A program made the translations under genes and the position numbers. A stretch of 64,000 nt of DNA, from assembly GCA_035760965.1 (NCBI GenBank), contig DASTRY010000001.1:28781-92780 (forward strand). The letters are read 5' to 3'. A model generated the notes under the pieces. The model was given only the letters and a program-made list of their open reading frames with translations. It was not told the DNA's origin and ran no database searches. This DNA comes from JADGHX01 sp035760965. GTDB taxonomy: Bacteria > Pseudomonadota > Gammaproteobacteria > Steroidobacterales > Steroidobacteraceae. The stretch's first letter is position 1. The number at the start of each line of letters is the position of its first letter. Of the stretch, positions 1 through 7,315 are shown in pieces.

Positions 1-831
1 GGCGATCTGCTCGAACACGCGGCTGCCGGACACCTGATGCGGGAACGCGGTGATGACGGCGTTGCCGTCCTCGATCTCGTACGTGGCGCGCGCCTTGAAG
101 CTGCCGACGCCCTTCTCGTAGAACTCGACGAGATCGCTGCGAGGGGAAATGATCTCCGCTCCCGTCGGCAGGTCCGGCCCTTTGATGTGCTTCATCAACT
201 GGCGCGTCGTCGCGTCGGGCTCTTCGAGCAGGTGAATGCACGCCGCCGCGACTTCACGCAGGTTGTGCGGCGGAATGTCCGTCGCCATGCCGACGGCGAT
301 GCCCGACGTGCCATTCAGCAGCACGTTCGGCAGGCGCGCCGGCAGAAATGCCGGCTCTTCCATCGTGCCGTCGAAGTTCGGCGTCCAGTCGACGGTGCCG
401 TGCGCGAGCTCGGAGAGCAGCACCTCGGCGTACTTCGTGAGCTTCGCCTCGGTGTAGCGCATGGCCGCGAACGACTTGGGATCGTCTTGCGAGCCCCAGT
501 TGCCCTGCCCGTCCACGATCGGATAGCGATACGAGAACGGCTGCGCCATCAGCACCATGGCTTCGTAGCAGGCGCTGTCGCCGTGCGGATGGAACTTGCC
601 GATGACGTCGCCGACCGTGCGTGCCGACTTCTTGTGCTTGTTGACGGACGCGAGCCCGAGCTCGCTCATCGCATAGATGATGCGACGTTGCACGGGCTTC
701 AGCCCGTCGCCGAGCGCGGGCAGCGCGCGGTCGAGGATGACGTACATCGAGTAATCGAGGTACGCCTTCTCGGTGAAGGCCCGGAGCGGTTGCTTCTCGA
801 TGCCTTCGAAGTTCAGTTCTTGCTCGTCCAT
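1..831 (-). CDS. parC: DNA topoisomerase IV subunit A (partial, 3' end outside window)
   Basis: Breakage-reunion subunit of topoisomerase IV, which decatenates daughter chromosomes together with ParE. The minus-strand frame starts at 831 (MDEQELNFEG) and stays open to base 1, giving the first 277 codons of a protein usually near 750. Visible ParC features are the LGDGLKPVQRR segment, the FHPHGDSACYEAM helix and the active-site tyrosine in AAMRYTEAKL at residue 126. It follows parE on the same strand with a 38-nt gap, so the two subunits are probably co-transcribed. No strong ribosome-binding site is seen before the ATG. GyrA is the alternative, but adjacency to parE and the ParC-like N-terminus argue against it. 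Confidence 0.95.
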   Translation of the reverse strand, partial: MDEQELNFEGIEKQPLRAFTEKAYLDYSMYVILDRALPALGDGLKPVQRRIIYAMSELGLASVNKHKKSARTVGDVIGKFHPHGDSACYEAMVLMAQPFSYRYPIVDGQGNWGSQDDPKSFAAMRYTEAKLTKYAEVLLSELAHGTVDWTPNFDGTMEEPAFLPARLPNVLLNGTSGIAVGMATDIPPHNLREVAAACIHLLEEPDATTRQLMKHIKGPDLPTGAEIISPRSDLVEFYEKGVGSFKARATYEIEDGNAVITAFPHQVSGSRVFEQIA

Positions 832-869
832 CGTCTATCCCGGGGCGGTGCAACCACCCCCAAAGAAAA

Positions 870-2762
870 TTAGACCTGCACGTCGGCCAGGTTGCCCTTC
901 TCCTCGAGCCATTCGCGCCGGTCGGATGCCCGCTTCTTGGCGAGCAGCTTGTCCATGAGTTGATCGGTCTCGTCTTGCGCGTCGACGGTGAGCTGCACGA
1001 GCCGGCGCGTTGCGGGGTGGATGGTCGTTTCGCGCAGCTGCGCGGGGTTCATTTCGCCCAGGCCTTTGAAGCGCGTGACCGTCGGGCGCGTACGCGGATT
1101 CTGCGCCTCGATCTTCTTCAGCAGCGCATCGCGCTCGGTGTCGTCGAGCGCATAGTACACCTGCTTGCCGGCATCGATGCGATAGAGCGGCGGCATCGCG
1201 ACGTACACGTGTCCGCGCAGCACGAGCGGCCGGAAGTGCCGCAGAAACAGCGCGCACAGGAGCGTCGCGATGTGCTGTCCGTCCGAGTCCGCATCCGCGA
1301 GGATGCAGATCTTGTGATAGCGCAGGTTCGACAGGTCGCTCGAGCCGGGCTCGATGCCGAGCGCCACGCTGATGTCGTGCACTTCCTGCGACGCGGCGAT
1401 CGCGTGATGATCCAGCTCCCACGTGTTCAGGATCTTGCCGCGCAGAGGCATGATCGCCTGGAAATCGCGGTCGCGCGCCTGCTTGGCGGAGCCGCCGGCC
1501 GAGTCACCCTCGACCAGGAAGAGCTCGCTGCGCTTGGGATCCTGGTTCACGCAATCGGCTAGCTTGCCCGGCAGCGCGGGCCCCGCGGCGATGCGCTTGC
1601 GCACGACCTTCTGCGAGGCTTTCACGCGCTCCTGCGCGTTCTCGATGGCAAACTGCGCGATCTTCTCGCCGGCATCCGGGTGGCGGTTCAGCCAGAACGT
1701 CATCGAGTCGCGCGCGTAGGTCTCGACGAGGGGCGCGGCATCGCGCGAGGCGAGGCGCTCCTTCATCTGGCCGGCGAACTGCGGCTCGTGAATCTTCAGC
1801 GACAGGACGAAGCACACCTTCGTCCACACGTCTTCCGGCGTCAGCTTGATGCCGCGCGGAATGAGATTGCGGAACTCGCAGAACTCGCGCACCGCCTGCG
1901 TCACGCCCGCGCGCAGGCCGTTCACGTGCGTGCCGCCCTCGATCGTCGGAATGAGGTTGACGTAGCTCTCCGCGACGACGTTCTCCGCGTCGGGCGCCCA
2001 GCAGATCGCGTAGTCGATGTTGTCGTTCTCGTGCTCGCTCTTGCCCGCGATGGGCTCGGCCGGAATGCGCTCGACCTTGCCGAGCTCCTCGAGGAGGTAC
2101 GCGCCGAGATCGCCCGAGTAGAACCACTCGTCCTTCTCGCCCGTCGCCTCGTTGAAGAACTTCACGCGCAGGCCGGGACAGAGCACCGCCTTCGCCTTCA
2201 ACACGTGCTTCAACTGCGGCACGGAGAACTTGTCCGAGTCGAAGAACTTCGGATCGGGCCAGAAGCGCACGGTCGTGCCGGTGTTGCGCTGGCCGACGGT
2301 GCCGACCACTTCGAGCTTCGAGGCGACTTTGCCGTCCTTGAAGCTGATGTTGTATTCCTTGCCGCCGCGCTTCACGTTGCACTCGAGGTGCTTCGAGAGC
2401 GCGTTCACGACGGAGACGCCGACGCCGTGCAGACCGCCGGAGTACTGGTAGGTCTTGTCGGAGAACTTACCGCCCGCGTGCAGACGCGTGAGGATGAGCT
2501 CGACGCCGCTCACCTTCTCCTTCGGATGGGTGTCGACGGGCATGCCGCGGCCGTCGTCCGCCACTTCGAGAGAATTGTCCTTGTACAGGGTGACGCTGAT
2601 CTCTTTGCAGTAGCCCGCGAGCGCCTCGTCGACGCTGTTGTCGATGACCTCGTGCGCCAGGTGATTCGGGCGCGAGGTGTGGGTGTACATGCCCGGCCGG
2701 CGCCGCACGGGCTCCAGGCCGCTCAGGACTTCGATGTCGGATGCGGTGTACGACTGGCTCAT
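870..2762 (-). CDS. parE: DNA topoisomerase IV subunit B
   Basis: ATPase subunit of topoisomerase IV, 630 residues, the usual ParE length. The N-terminal GHKL ATPase has the EVIDNSVDEAL motif, DDGRGMP near residue 70 and GGLHGVGVSVVNALS near 110. The TOPRIM domain has LVEGDSAGGSAKQARDR near 415 and the metal-binding DADSDGQH near 490. The sequence ends ADVQV, as is typical of ParE, without the insertions of gamma GyrB. It lies upstream of parC in the same direction, so the subunits are likely made from one transcript. Confidence 0.97.
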   Translation of the reverse strand: MSQSYTASDIEVLSGLEPVRRRPGMYTHTSRPNHLAHEVIDNSVDEALAGYCKEISVTLYKDNSLEVADDGRGMPVDTHPKEKVSGVELILTRLHAGGKFSDKTYQYSGGLHGVGVSVVNALSKHLECNVKRGGKEYNISFKDGKVASKLEVVGTVGQRNTGTTVRFWPDPKFFDSDKFSVPQLKHVLKAKAVLCPGLRVKFFNEATGEKDEWFYSGDLGAYLLEELGKVERIPAEPIAGKSEHENDNIDYAICWAPDAENVVAESYVNLIPTIEGGTHVNGLRAGVTQAVREFCEFRNLIPRGIKLTPEDVWTKVCFVLSLKIHEPQFAGQMKERLASRDAAPLVETYARDSMTFWLNRHPDAGEKIAQFAIENAQERVKASQKVVRKRIAAGPALPGKLADCVNQDPKRSELFLVEGDSAGGSAKQARDRDFQAIMPLRGKILNTWELDHHAIAASQEVHDISVALGIEPGSSDLSNLRYHKICILADADSDGQHIATLLCALFLRHFRPLVLRGHVYVAMPPLYRIDAGKQVYYALDDTERDALLKKIEAQNPRTRPTVTRFKGLGEMNPAQLRETTIHPATRRLVQLTVDAQDETDQLMDKLLAKKRASDRREWLEEKGNLADVQV

Positions 2763-3048
2763 CCGGCCTCAAATAATTGACGCAAAAGAAAAAAGAGACG
2801 CGCGCTGTCAGACACGCGGGCCGGGAATATAGCAAGAAATTTACAGTGAGCACTCACTTCATTCGGGCTCTCCCGCAGCCGTGCGGCAGCCCTGAAGGCC
2901 TGCACGACGCGTGAGTACTCGATGAGGGTGAGCGCCGAGCCGTGGGCTCCCGCGGTGCTCGATGCCGCTTGCCGACGCGGCCCGCGCGCGACTTCGACCC
3001 GCTTCGAGCGCCGAAATTCCGAAGGGGTTTGGGGCGCCGCGACGGAGT
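2763..3048. other. Intergenic region upstream of parE
   Basis: This 286-base gap separates the DUF3501 gene (whose stop is at its right edge) from the parE start. The part next to parE is AT-richer than its surroundings (around 2770-2850) and is the likely place for the parE promoter and leader. Open frames crossing it are arginine/serine-rich and resemble no family, so I do not call a gene. No convincing hairpin terminator was found. Confidence 0.5.
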
Positions 3049-3633
3049 TCAGCTCAGGTCCGCGAGCAGCGAATCTCGAACGGCTGGCGGAACGGCCTCT
3101 ACGGTGTGTCGATAGGCCTCGTGATCCACACCGACGGCGAGCGCGGCGCCCGCTCTCAACGCCGCCACCATCTCCGGAGTCAGCTCGAAGCGCAGGAAGT
3201 GCACCGACGAGGTCTTCTCCTCGTTCTCCCGCTCGAGATCCTCGTCCGCGATCGCGAACACGCGTTCGTGCCCCGCGACCTGCACCCAGCAGCGCGCCTC
3301 GATGCCCTTCAGCCTCGCGAGCTGCACCCGCCGCTCGCGCTCGTCCGGGAACTCGATGAGCAGGGTCACTTTCCAGTTGCTGCCGTCGGGAATGAGCGGG
3401 TTGTAGGCCGACAGCTCGTCCTCAATGCCTTCCGGCTCGAAGATGCGCTCGGCGCGCAGCATCTCCTGGATCTGGTACTGGATCGTCAGCCGGTCCTCGA
3501 ACAGCCAGGTCATGTTCGGCCCGACCGGGACGGCGCGGTTCTTCTTGTGCTCGAGCACGCGCGCGCGAAACGCCGGCCGCTGGCGGGCGTACTGTTCCAG
3601 AGACATGAGGTCGGTGGTGGCAAGCTTTTCCAT
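3049..3633 (-). CDS. DUF3501 family protein
   Basis: A 194-residue protein starting MEKLATTDLM. It matches the DUF3501 family in its N-terminal pattern (LEQYA, RVLEHKKNRAVPVGPNMTWLFED) and the later EGIEDELSAYN and FLRFELTPEMVAAL segments. The biochemical function of the family is unknown. An upstream extension of the frame reads antisense through the neighbouring gene and was discarded. It begins 14 nt after the Fe-S oxidoreductase gene, the third member of a rubrerythrin / Fe-S protein / DUF3501 operon. That association, known from other proteobacteria, suggests a shared role in peroxide or iron-sulfur redox chemistry. This is inference from context. Confidence 0.85.
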   Translation of the reverse strand: MEKLATTDLMSLEQYARQRPAFRARVLEHKKNRAVPVGPNMTWLFEDRLTIQYQIQEMLRAERIFEPEGIEDELSAYNPLIPDGSNWKVTLLIEFPDERERRVQLARLKGIEARCWVQVAGHERVFAIADEDLERENEEKTSSVHFLRFELTPEMVAALRAGAALAVGVDHEAYRHTVEAVPPAVRDSLLADLS

Positions 3634-3647
3634 GGCGGCAGTCCGGA

Positions 3648-5168
3648 TCAGATTCCGTAAGCGATGCGCAAGAGCTTCAACGGATGGGTCGGGGGCTTCG
3701 GTTCCGTGAGTCCGCTTTCGATCTGCCGACCCGCCATCGGGCAGTCGCTCGCGTAGTACGCAGGCTTCGCGTTCTCGACCCGCGTCATGACGGGGCGCCC
3801 GATCTTCACCGACGCCGCGCGGAACTCCTTCTTCACCGCATAGGTGCCGTTGTGGCCGGAGCATCGCTCGATGACGTCGACCGTCGTGTCCGGTACGAGC
3901 TTCAGCAGATCGCGGGTCTTCAGGCCGATGTTCTGCACGCGCAGGTGGCAGGGCACGTGGTAGCTCACCTTGCCGAGCGGCTGCTTGAAGTCCGTGCGCA
4001 AGAGGCCGGCGCGATGCCGCAGCATCAGGTACTCGAACGGATCGAAGATGCGCGAGCGCACGGTCTGCACGGCCGCATCGTCCGGAAACATGAGCGGCAG
4101 CTCTTGCTTGAACATCAGCACGCACGAGGGGATCGGCGCGACGATGTCGTAGCCGTCCTCGATCGCCTTCATGAGCTGCGGGATGTTGCGTTCCTTGTTG
4201 GCCGCGACCGCCTCGAGATCGCCCAATTCGAGCTTGGGCATGCCGCAGCAGACCTCTTTCGCGACGAGTCGCACTTCGATGCCGTTGTGCTCGAAGACCG
4301 CGACGAGATCGACGGCGAGGTCGGGATGATTGCGGTTGCCGTAGCAGGTGGTGAAGAGCGCAACCTTGCCGCGAACGGACGGAACGGCCTGCGGCGTTGC
4401 CGGCGCGGCGGCCACCGCGGGCTGAAGGCCGCTGCTTCGATCGGCGTCCGCGCGCTCATGCAGAGCGGCAGCTTCGAGCGACGCCTCCGAGCCATTCGAC
4501 GGGGCCGGCACCGCCGATCCGGCGGGATTCGACGCCGGCGAAGCACCGCTGACGGCATCTCTCCCGTTCCCACCCGTCGTGCCTATCCGATCGCGCAACT
4601 GCTTGCGCGCCGTGTTCGAGTAGTACTTCGGAATCGGCGCCGTCCTGTCGACGCGCAAGGTCTTCTCGAGCAGTGCGCGCCCCGGCGCGGACGCATTCAC
4701 GGCGTTCACCACTTCGGCCACGACGGGAATGCCGGCGATCTTGCCGACGGTATCCGTCGACGCGAGCACCTGGTTGCGAAAGCCGATGCCTTCCTTCTTC
4801 GCGTGCACGGCCTTCGCGCGCAGCATCAGATGCGGGAAATCCACGTTCCACGGATGCGGCGGAACGTACGGACACTTGGTCATGAAGCACATGTCACAGA
4901 GGTAACAGTGATCCACGACCTCCCAGAACACCTTCTTGTCGACACCATCGACCTCGCCGGTCGATGACTCGTCCACCGCGTCGAACAGCGTCGGAAACGC
5001 GTTGCACAGGCTGAAGCAGCGCCGGCATCCGTGACAGATGTCGAACACGCGCTCCAATTCCTTGGTGAGCGCCGCCTCGTCGTAGAACGCCGGATTCTTC
5101 CAGTCGAGCGGGTGGCGCGTCGGCGCTTCGAGACTGCCTTCGCGACCGCCGGGTACGGATGAGCTCAT
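3648..5168 (-). CDS. Heterodisulfide-reductase-like Fe-S oxidoreductase (GlpC-type, two CCG domains)
   Basis: A predicted cytoplasmic electron-transfer protein of 506 residues from MSSSVPGG. Two 4Fe-4S ligand sets are visible: C45/C48/C51/C55 (CHGCRRCFSLC) and C88/C91/C94/C99 (CYLCDMCFMTKC). The C-terminal half has paired cysteine-rich domains. The first has the classical CCG (VCCGMPKLELG). The second has a variant CSG (ERCSGHNGTY). A low-complexity Ala/Ser/Pro linker around residues 190-265 separates the halves. Of two in-frame starts, the inner ATG at 5168 is chosen because the extra 36 residues look non-coding. It lies between rubrerythrin and DUF3501 genes, so it may pass electrons to or from the rubrerythrin. 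The physiological partner is not known from the sequence. Confidence 0.88.
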   Translation of the reverse strand: MSSSVPGGREGSLEAPTRHPLDWKNPAFYDEAALTKELERVFDICHGCRRCFSLCNAFPTLFDAVDESSTGEVDGVDKKVFWEVVDHCYLCDMCFMTKCPYVPPHPWNVDFPHLMLRAKAVHAKKEGIGFRNQVLASTDTVGKIAGIPVVAEVVNAVNASAPGRALLEKTLRVDRTAPIPKYYSNTARKQLRDRIGTTGGNGRDAVSGASPASNPAGSAVPAPSNGSEASLEAAALHERADADRSSGLQPAVAAAPATPQAVPSVRGKVALFTTCYGNRNHPDLAVDLVAVFEHNGIEVRLVAKEVCCGMPKLELGDLEAVAANKERNIPQLMKAIEDGYDIVAPIPSCVLMFKQELPLMFPDDAAVQTVRSRIFDPFEYLMLRHRAGLLRTDFKQPLGKVSYHVPCHLRVQNIGLKTRDLLKLVPDTTVDVIERCSGHNGTYAVKKEFRAASVKIGRPVMTRVENAKPAYYASDCPMAGRQIESGLTEPKPPTHPLKLLRIAYGI

Positions 5169-5341
5169 CTGCTGCTTCGGTGCTGAACGGAGGGCTGCGG
5201 CTGCGCACACCGCCGGCAGCCCGAATGAGCGCTGCGGCAGGCCGGGCCTTGCGCCTGCAAGGCCCGGCCCCGGCAACCGCTCGCCATCCGCTCATTGCGG
5301 ATGGTGGCCTTCAGCTCAGTGGAGCCGCGACGGCGCGGTCG

Positions 5342-5758
5342 TCAGATCGCGTCCAGCGCTTTCTGGAAGCGGTTGGCGTGCGACCGCTCGGCTTTCGCCA
5401 GCGTCTCGAACCAGTCCGCGATCTCGTTGAAGCCTTCCTCGCGCGCCTGCTTCGCCATGCCCGGGTACATGTCGGTGTACTCGTGGGTTTCGCCGGCGAT
5501 GGCGGCCTTCAGGTTCAGCTTGGTGTCGCCGATCGGCAGGCCCGTGGCCGGGTCGCCCACCTGCTCGAGGTACTCGAGGTGGCCGTGCGCGTGCCCGGTC
5601 TCGCCTTCCGCCGTCGAGCGGAAAACGGCCGACACGTCGTTGTAACCTTCGACGTCCGCCTTGGCTGCGAAGTACAGATAGCGACGGTTTGCCTGCGATT
5701 CGCCTGCGAACGCGTCCTTCAGGTTCTTCTCGGTCTTGGTGCCCTTGAGATTTGCCAC
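5342..5758 (-). CDS. Rubrerythrin (ferritin-like diiron domain only)
   Basis: A 138-residue ferritin-like diiron protein, probably an NADH-linked peroxide reductase. Iron-ligand motifs are visible: E20 in AGESQANRRY, ExxH at E53-H56 (EGETGHAH), AGETHEYTDMY, and a C-terminal ExxH in AKAERSHANRF. The rubredoxin domain of classical rubrerythrins is absent, so electrons must come from another protein, plausibly the Fe-S oxidoreductase encoded next. The start is GTG (5758), with AGGAG about 9 nt upstream. It is the first gene of the three-gene operon and has an inverted repeat roughly 70 nt upstream. Confidence 0.92.
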   Translation of the reverse strand: MANLKGTKTEKNLKDAFAGESQANRRYLYFAAKADVEGYNDVSAVFRSTAEGETGHAHGHLEYLEQVGDPATGLPIGDTKLNLKAAIAGETHEYTDMYPGMAKQAREEGFNEIADWFETLAKAERSHANRFQKALDAI

Positions 5759-5825
5759 TGCCGTTACTCCTCAATTGAAGCTCATTCGCCCTCCGCTCCT
5801 CATGAGCATCGTGCGAAGTCACTCG

Positions 5826-5840
5826 TTAGACTGGGTCTAA
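5826..5840. promoter_or_regulatory. Palindrome upstream of the rubrerythrin gene, candidate operator
   Basis: The 15-mer TTAGACTGGGTCTAA has perfect 6-bp arms (TTAGAC/GTCTAA) around a 3-nt centre. It sits in the divergent rubrerythrin-xseB gap, 68 bp before the rubrerythrin GTG. Its size and symmetry suit a dimeric redox or iron-responsive repressor, but I cannot assign a regulator family. Confidence 0.45.
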
Positions 5841-5948
5841 TGTGGGGCGTGACTCTATGCCCCGCCTTGCGAACCGTCAACGGGGTGTACGAAGCGTCGA
5901 CGCGGTGTATAAGGTGCGCGCCCTCGCGCTCAGAGCTTCCGCCGGACA

Positions 5949-6215
5949 GTGCCCACCGATCCTCAAGAACCCGATTTCGAGCAGGCGCTCAGCGAGCTCG
6001 AAAAGCTCGTCGAACGTCTCGAGCGCGGCGATTTGCCGCTCGATGAGGCGCTGCAGACCTTCGAGCGCGGCGTCGCGCTGACCCGCCACTGTCAGAGCGC
6101 GCTCAAAGCAGCCCAGCAGAAGGTCGAGATTCTGCTCAAGAAGAGCGGGCGCGCAGAGCTGCAGCCCTTCACCGGCACCGAGCCGGAGGACGCAGCGGGC
6201 GCCGACGAGTCCTAG
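5949..6215 (+). CDS. xseB: Exodeoxyribonuclease VII small subunit
   Basis: Small subunit of exonuclease VII, 88 residues, starting at GTG (5949). The protein has the diagnostic FEQALSELEKLVERLERGDLPLDEAL core followed by FERGVALTRHCQSAL and a QQKVEIL helix; this is a compact helical family of about 80 residues. It stabilises the catalytic XseA chains in the single-strand exonuclease. The stop is 5 nt before ispA, the standard gammaproteobacterial xseB-ispA-dxs order, so it is probably the first gene of that operon. Confidence 0.95.
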   Translation: MPTDPQEPDFEQALSELEKLVERLERGDLPLDEALQTFERGVALTRHCQSALKAAQQKVEILLKKSGRAELQPFTGTEPEDAAGADES

Positions 6216-6220
6216 CGGCG

Positions 6221-7105
6221 ATGGCGCTCAGGCTGGAGGAGTATCAGGCCCGGATCGAGCAGGTGCTGGACCGGTGCCTCGCACTGCCGGATTCGGGCAC
6301 CGCGCGGCTCCGGGAAGGCATGCGCTACAGTGTGCTCGGAGGCGGCAAGCGACTGCGGCCGGTCCTGGTGTACACGACCGGACGAGCGCTCGGTGCGCCG
6401 CTCGAGCACTTGGATGTGCCCGCCGCGGCGGTCGAGCTGGTGCACGTCTACAGCCTCGTACATGACGATCTGCCCGCGATGGACGACGACGATCTGCGCC
6501 GCGGCCGCGCCACGTGTCATCGCGCGTTCGACGAGGCCACCGCGATTCTGGTGGGCGACGCGTTGCAGGCACTCGCCTTCGATGTGCTCGCACACGACGT
6601 GTCGGGCCCCGCTTCCGCCGCCGCGCGGCTCGAGATGATCCGCATCCTCGCTCATGCGAGCGGCACGAGCGGCATGGCCGGTGGGCAGGCGATCGACCTC
6701 GCGTCCGTTGGACAGACGCTCGCTGCAGAAGCCGTCGAAAACATGCATCGCCGCAAGACGGGCGCGCTCATCCAATGCAGCGTTCTGCTCGGCGCGACCG
6801 CCGCGGGACTCACGAAAGGTCCGGAGCTCGATGCGCTCACGCGCTTTGGCGCCGACATCGGCCTCGCCTTCCAGATCCAGGACGACATTCTCGACATCGA
6901 GGGCGAAACCGCCGTGATCGGCAAGGCCAGGGGGGCCGACATCGCGCGCAACAAACCGACGTATCCGAGCACGGTCGGTCTGGACGCCGCGCGGGCCCGT
7001 GCGCTGGAACTCTGCGAGGGCGCGATTGCCGCGCTTGCGCCGCTTGGGGCGCGCGCGGAGCCGCTGATCGAGCTCGCGCGTTTCGTCGTCACCCGAGCGC
7101 AATAG
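6221..7105 (+). CDS. ispA: Farnesyl diphosphate synthase
   Basis: Trans-prenyltransferase that condenses IPP with DMAPP and GPP to make farnesyl diphosphate. At 294 residues it has the usual length. The first aspartate-rich motif is HDDLPAMDDDDLRRG near residue 85, and the second is FQIQDDILDIEG near residue 220. GGGKRLRPVL near residue 45 and a GQAIDLAS segment are also typical. It follows xseB by 5 nt and precedes dxs, linking the first MEP-pathway step to prenyl chain elongation. Confidence 0.96.
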   Translation: MALRLEEYQARIEQVLDRCLALPDSGTARLREGMRYSVLGGGKRLRPVLVYTTGRALGAPLEHLDVPAAAVELVHVYSLVHDDLPAMDDDDLRRGRATCHRAFDEATAILVGDALQALAFDVLAHDVSGPASAAARLEMIRILAHASGTSGMAGGQAIDLASVGQTLAAEAVENMHRRKTGALIQCSVLLGATAAGLTKGPELDALTRFGADIGLAFQIQDDILDIEGETAVIGKARGADIARNKPTYPSTVGLDAARARALELCEGAIAALAPLGARAEPLIELARFVVTRAQ

Positions 7106-7315
7106 CGCCGACGGACCGGCAGACCTGCTCGCTCGTTTGCGCAAGACGCTCCGCGGTGCGGGGCGATCGAGAGCGCTGTCCGCTCGCGCTCGGTGCTGCC
7201 CAGGTCGGCGGGCCGGCAGGCAGCCGTCTCTATCGACGCACGACCCGCTGATGCCTCCGCTTGCCGACCTTCGGCGGCATCGGGACCGAAGGCCCGTAAG
7301 GTAAACTGCACGCCA

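Noticed and set aside
1680..2780. A 366-codon plus-strand frame opposite parE
   Set aside because: Shadow frame with histidine/arginine/aspartate-rich sequence and no domain, while parE on the minus strand is fully conserved.
2922..3660. Plus-strand frames spanning the parE upstream gap and the DUF3501 gene
   Set aside because: Arg/Ser/Pro-rich products without family resemblance that lie antisense to a recognised gene for most of their length.
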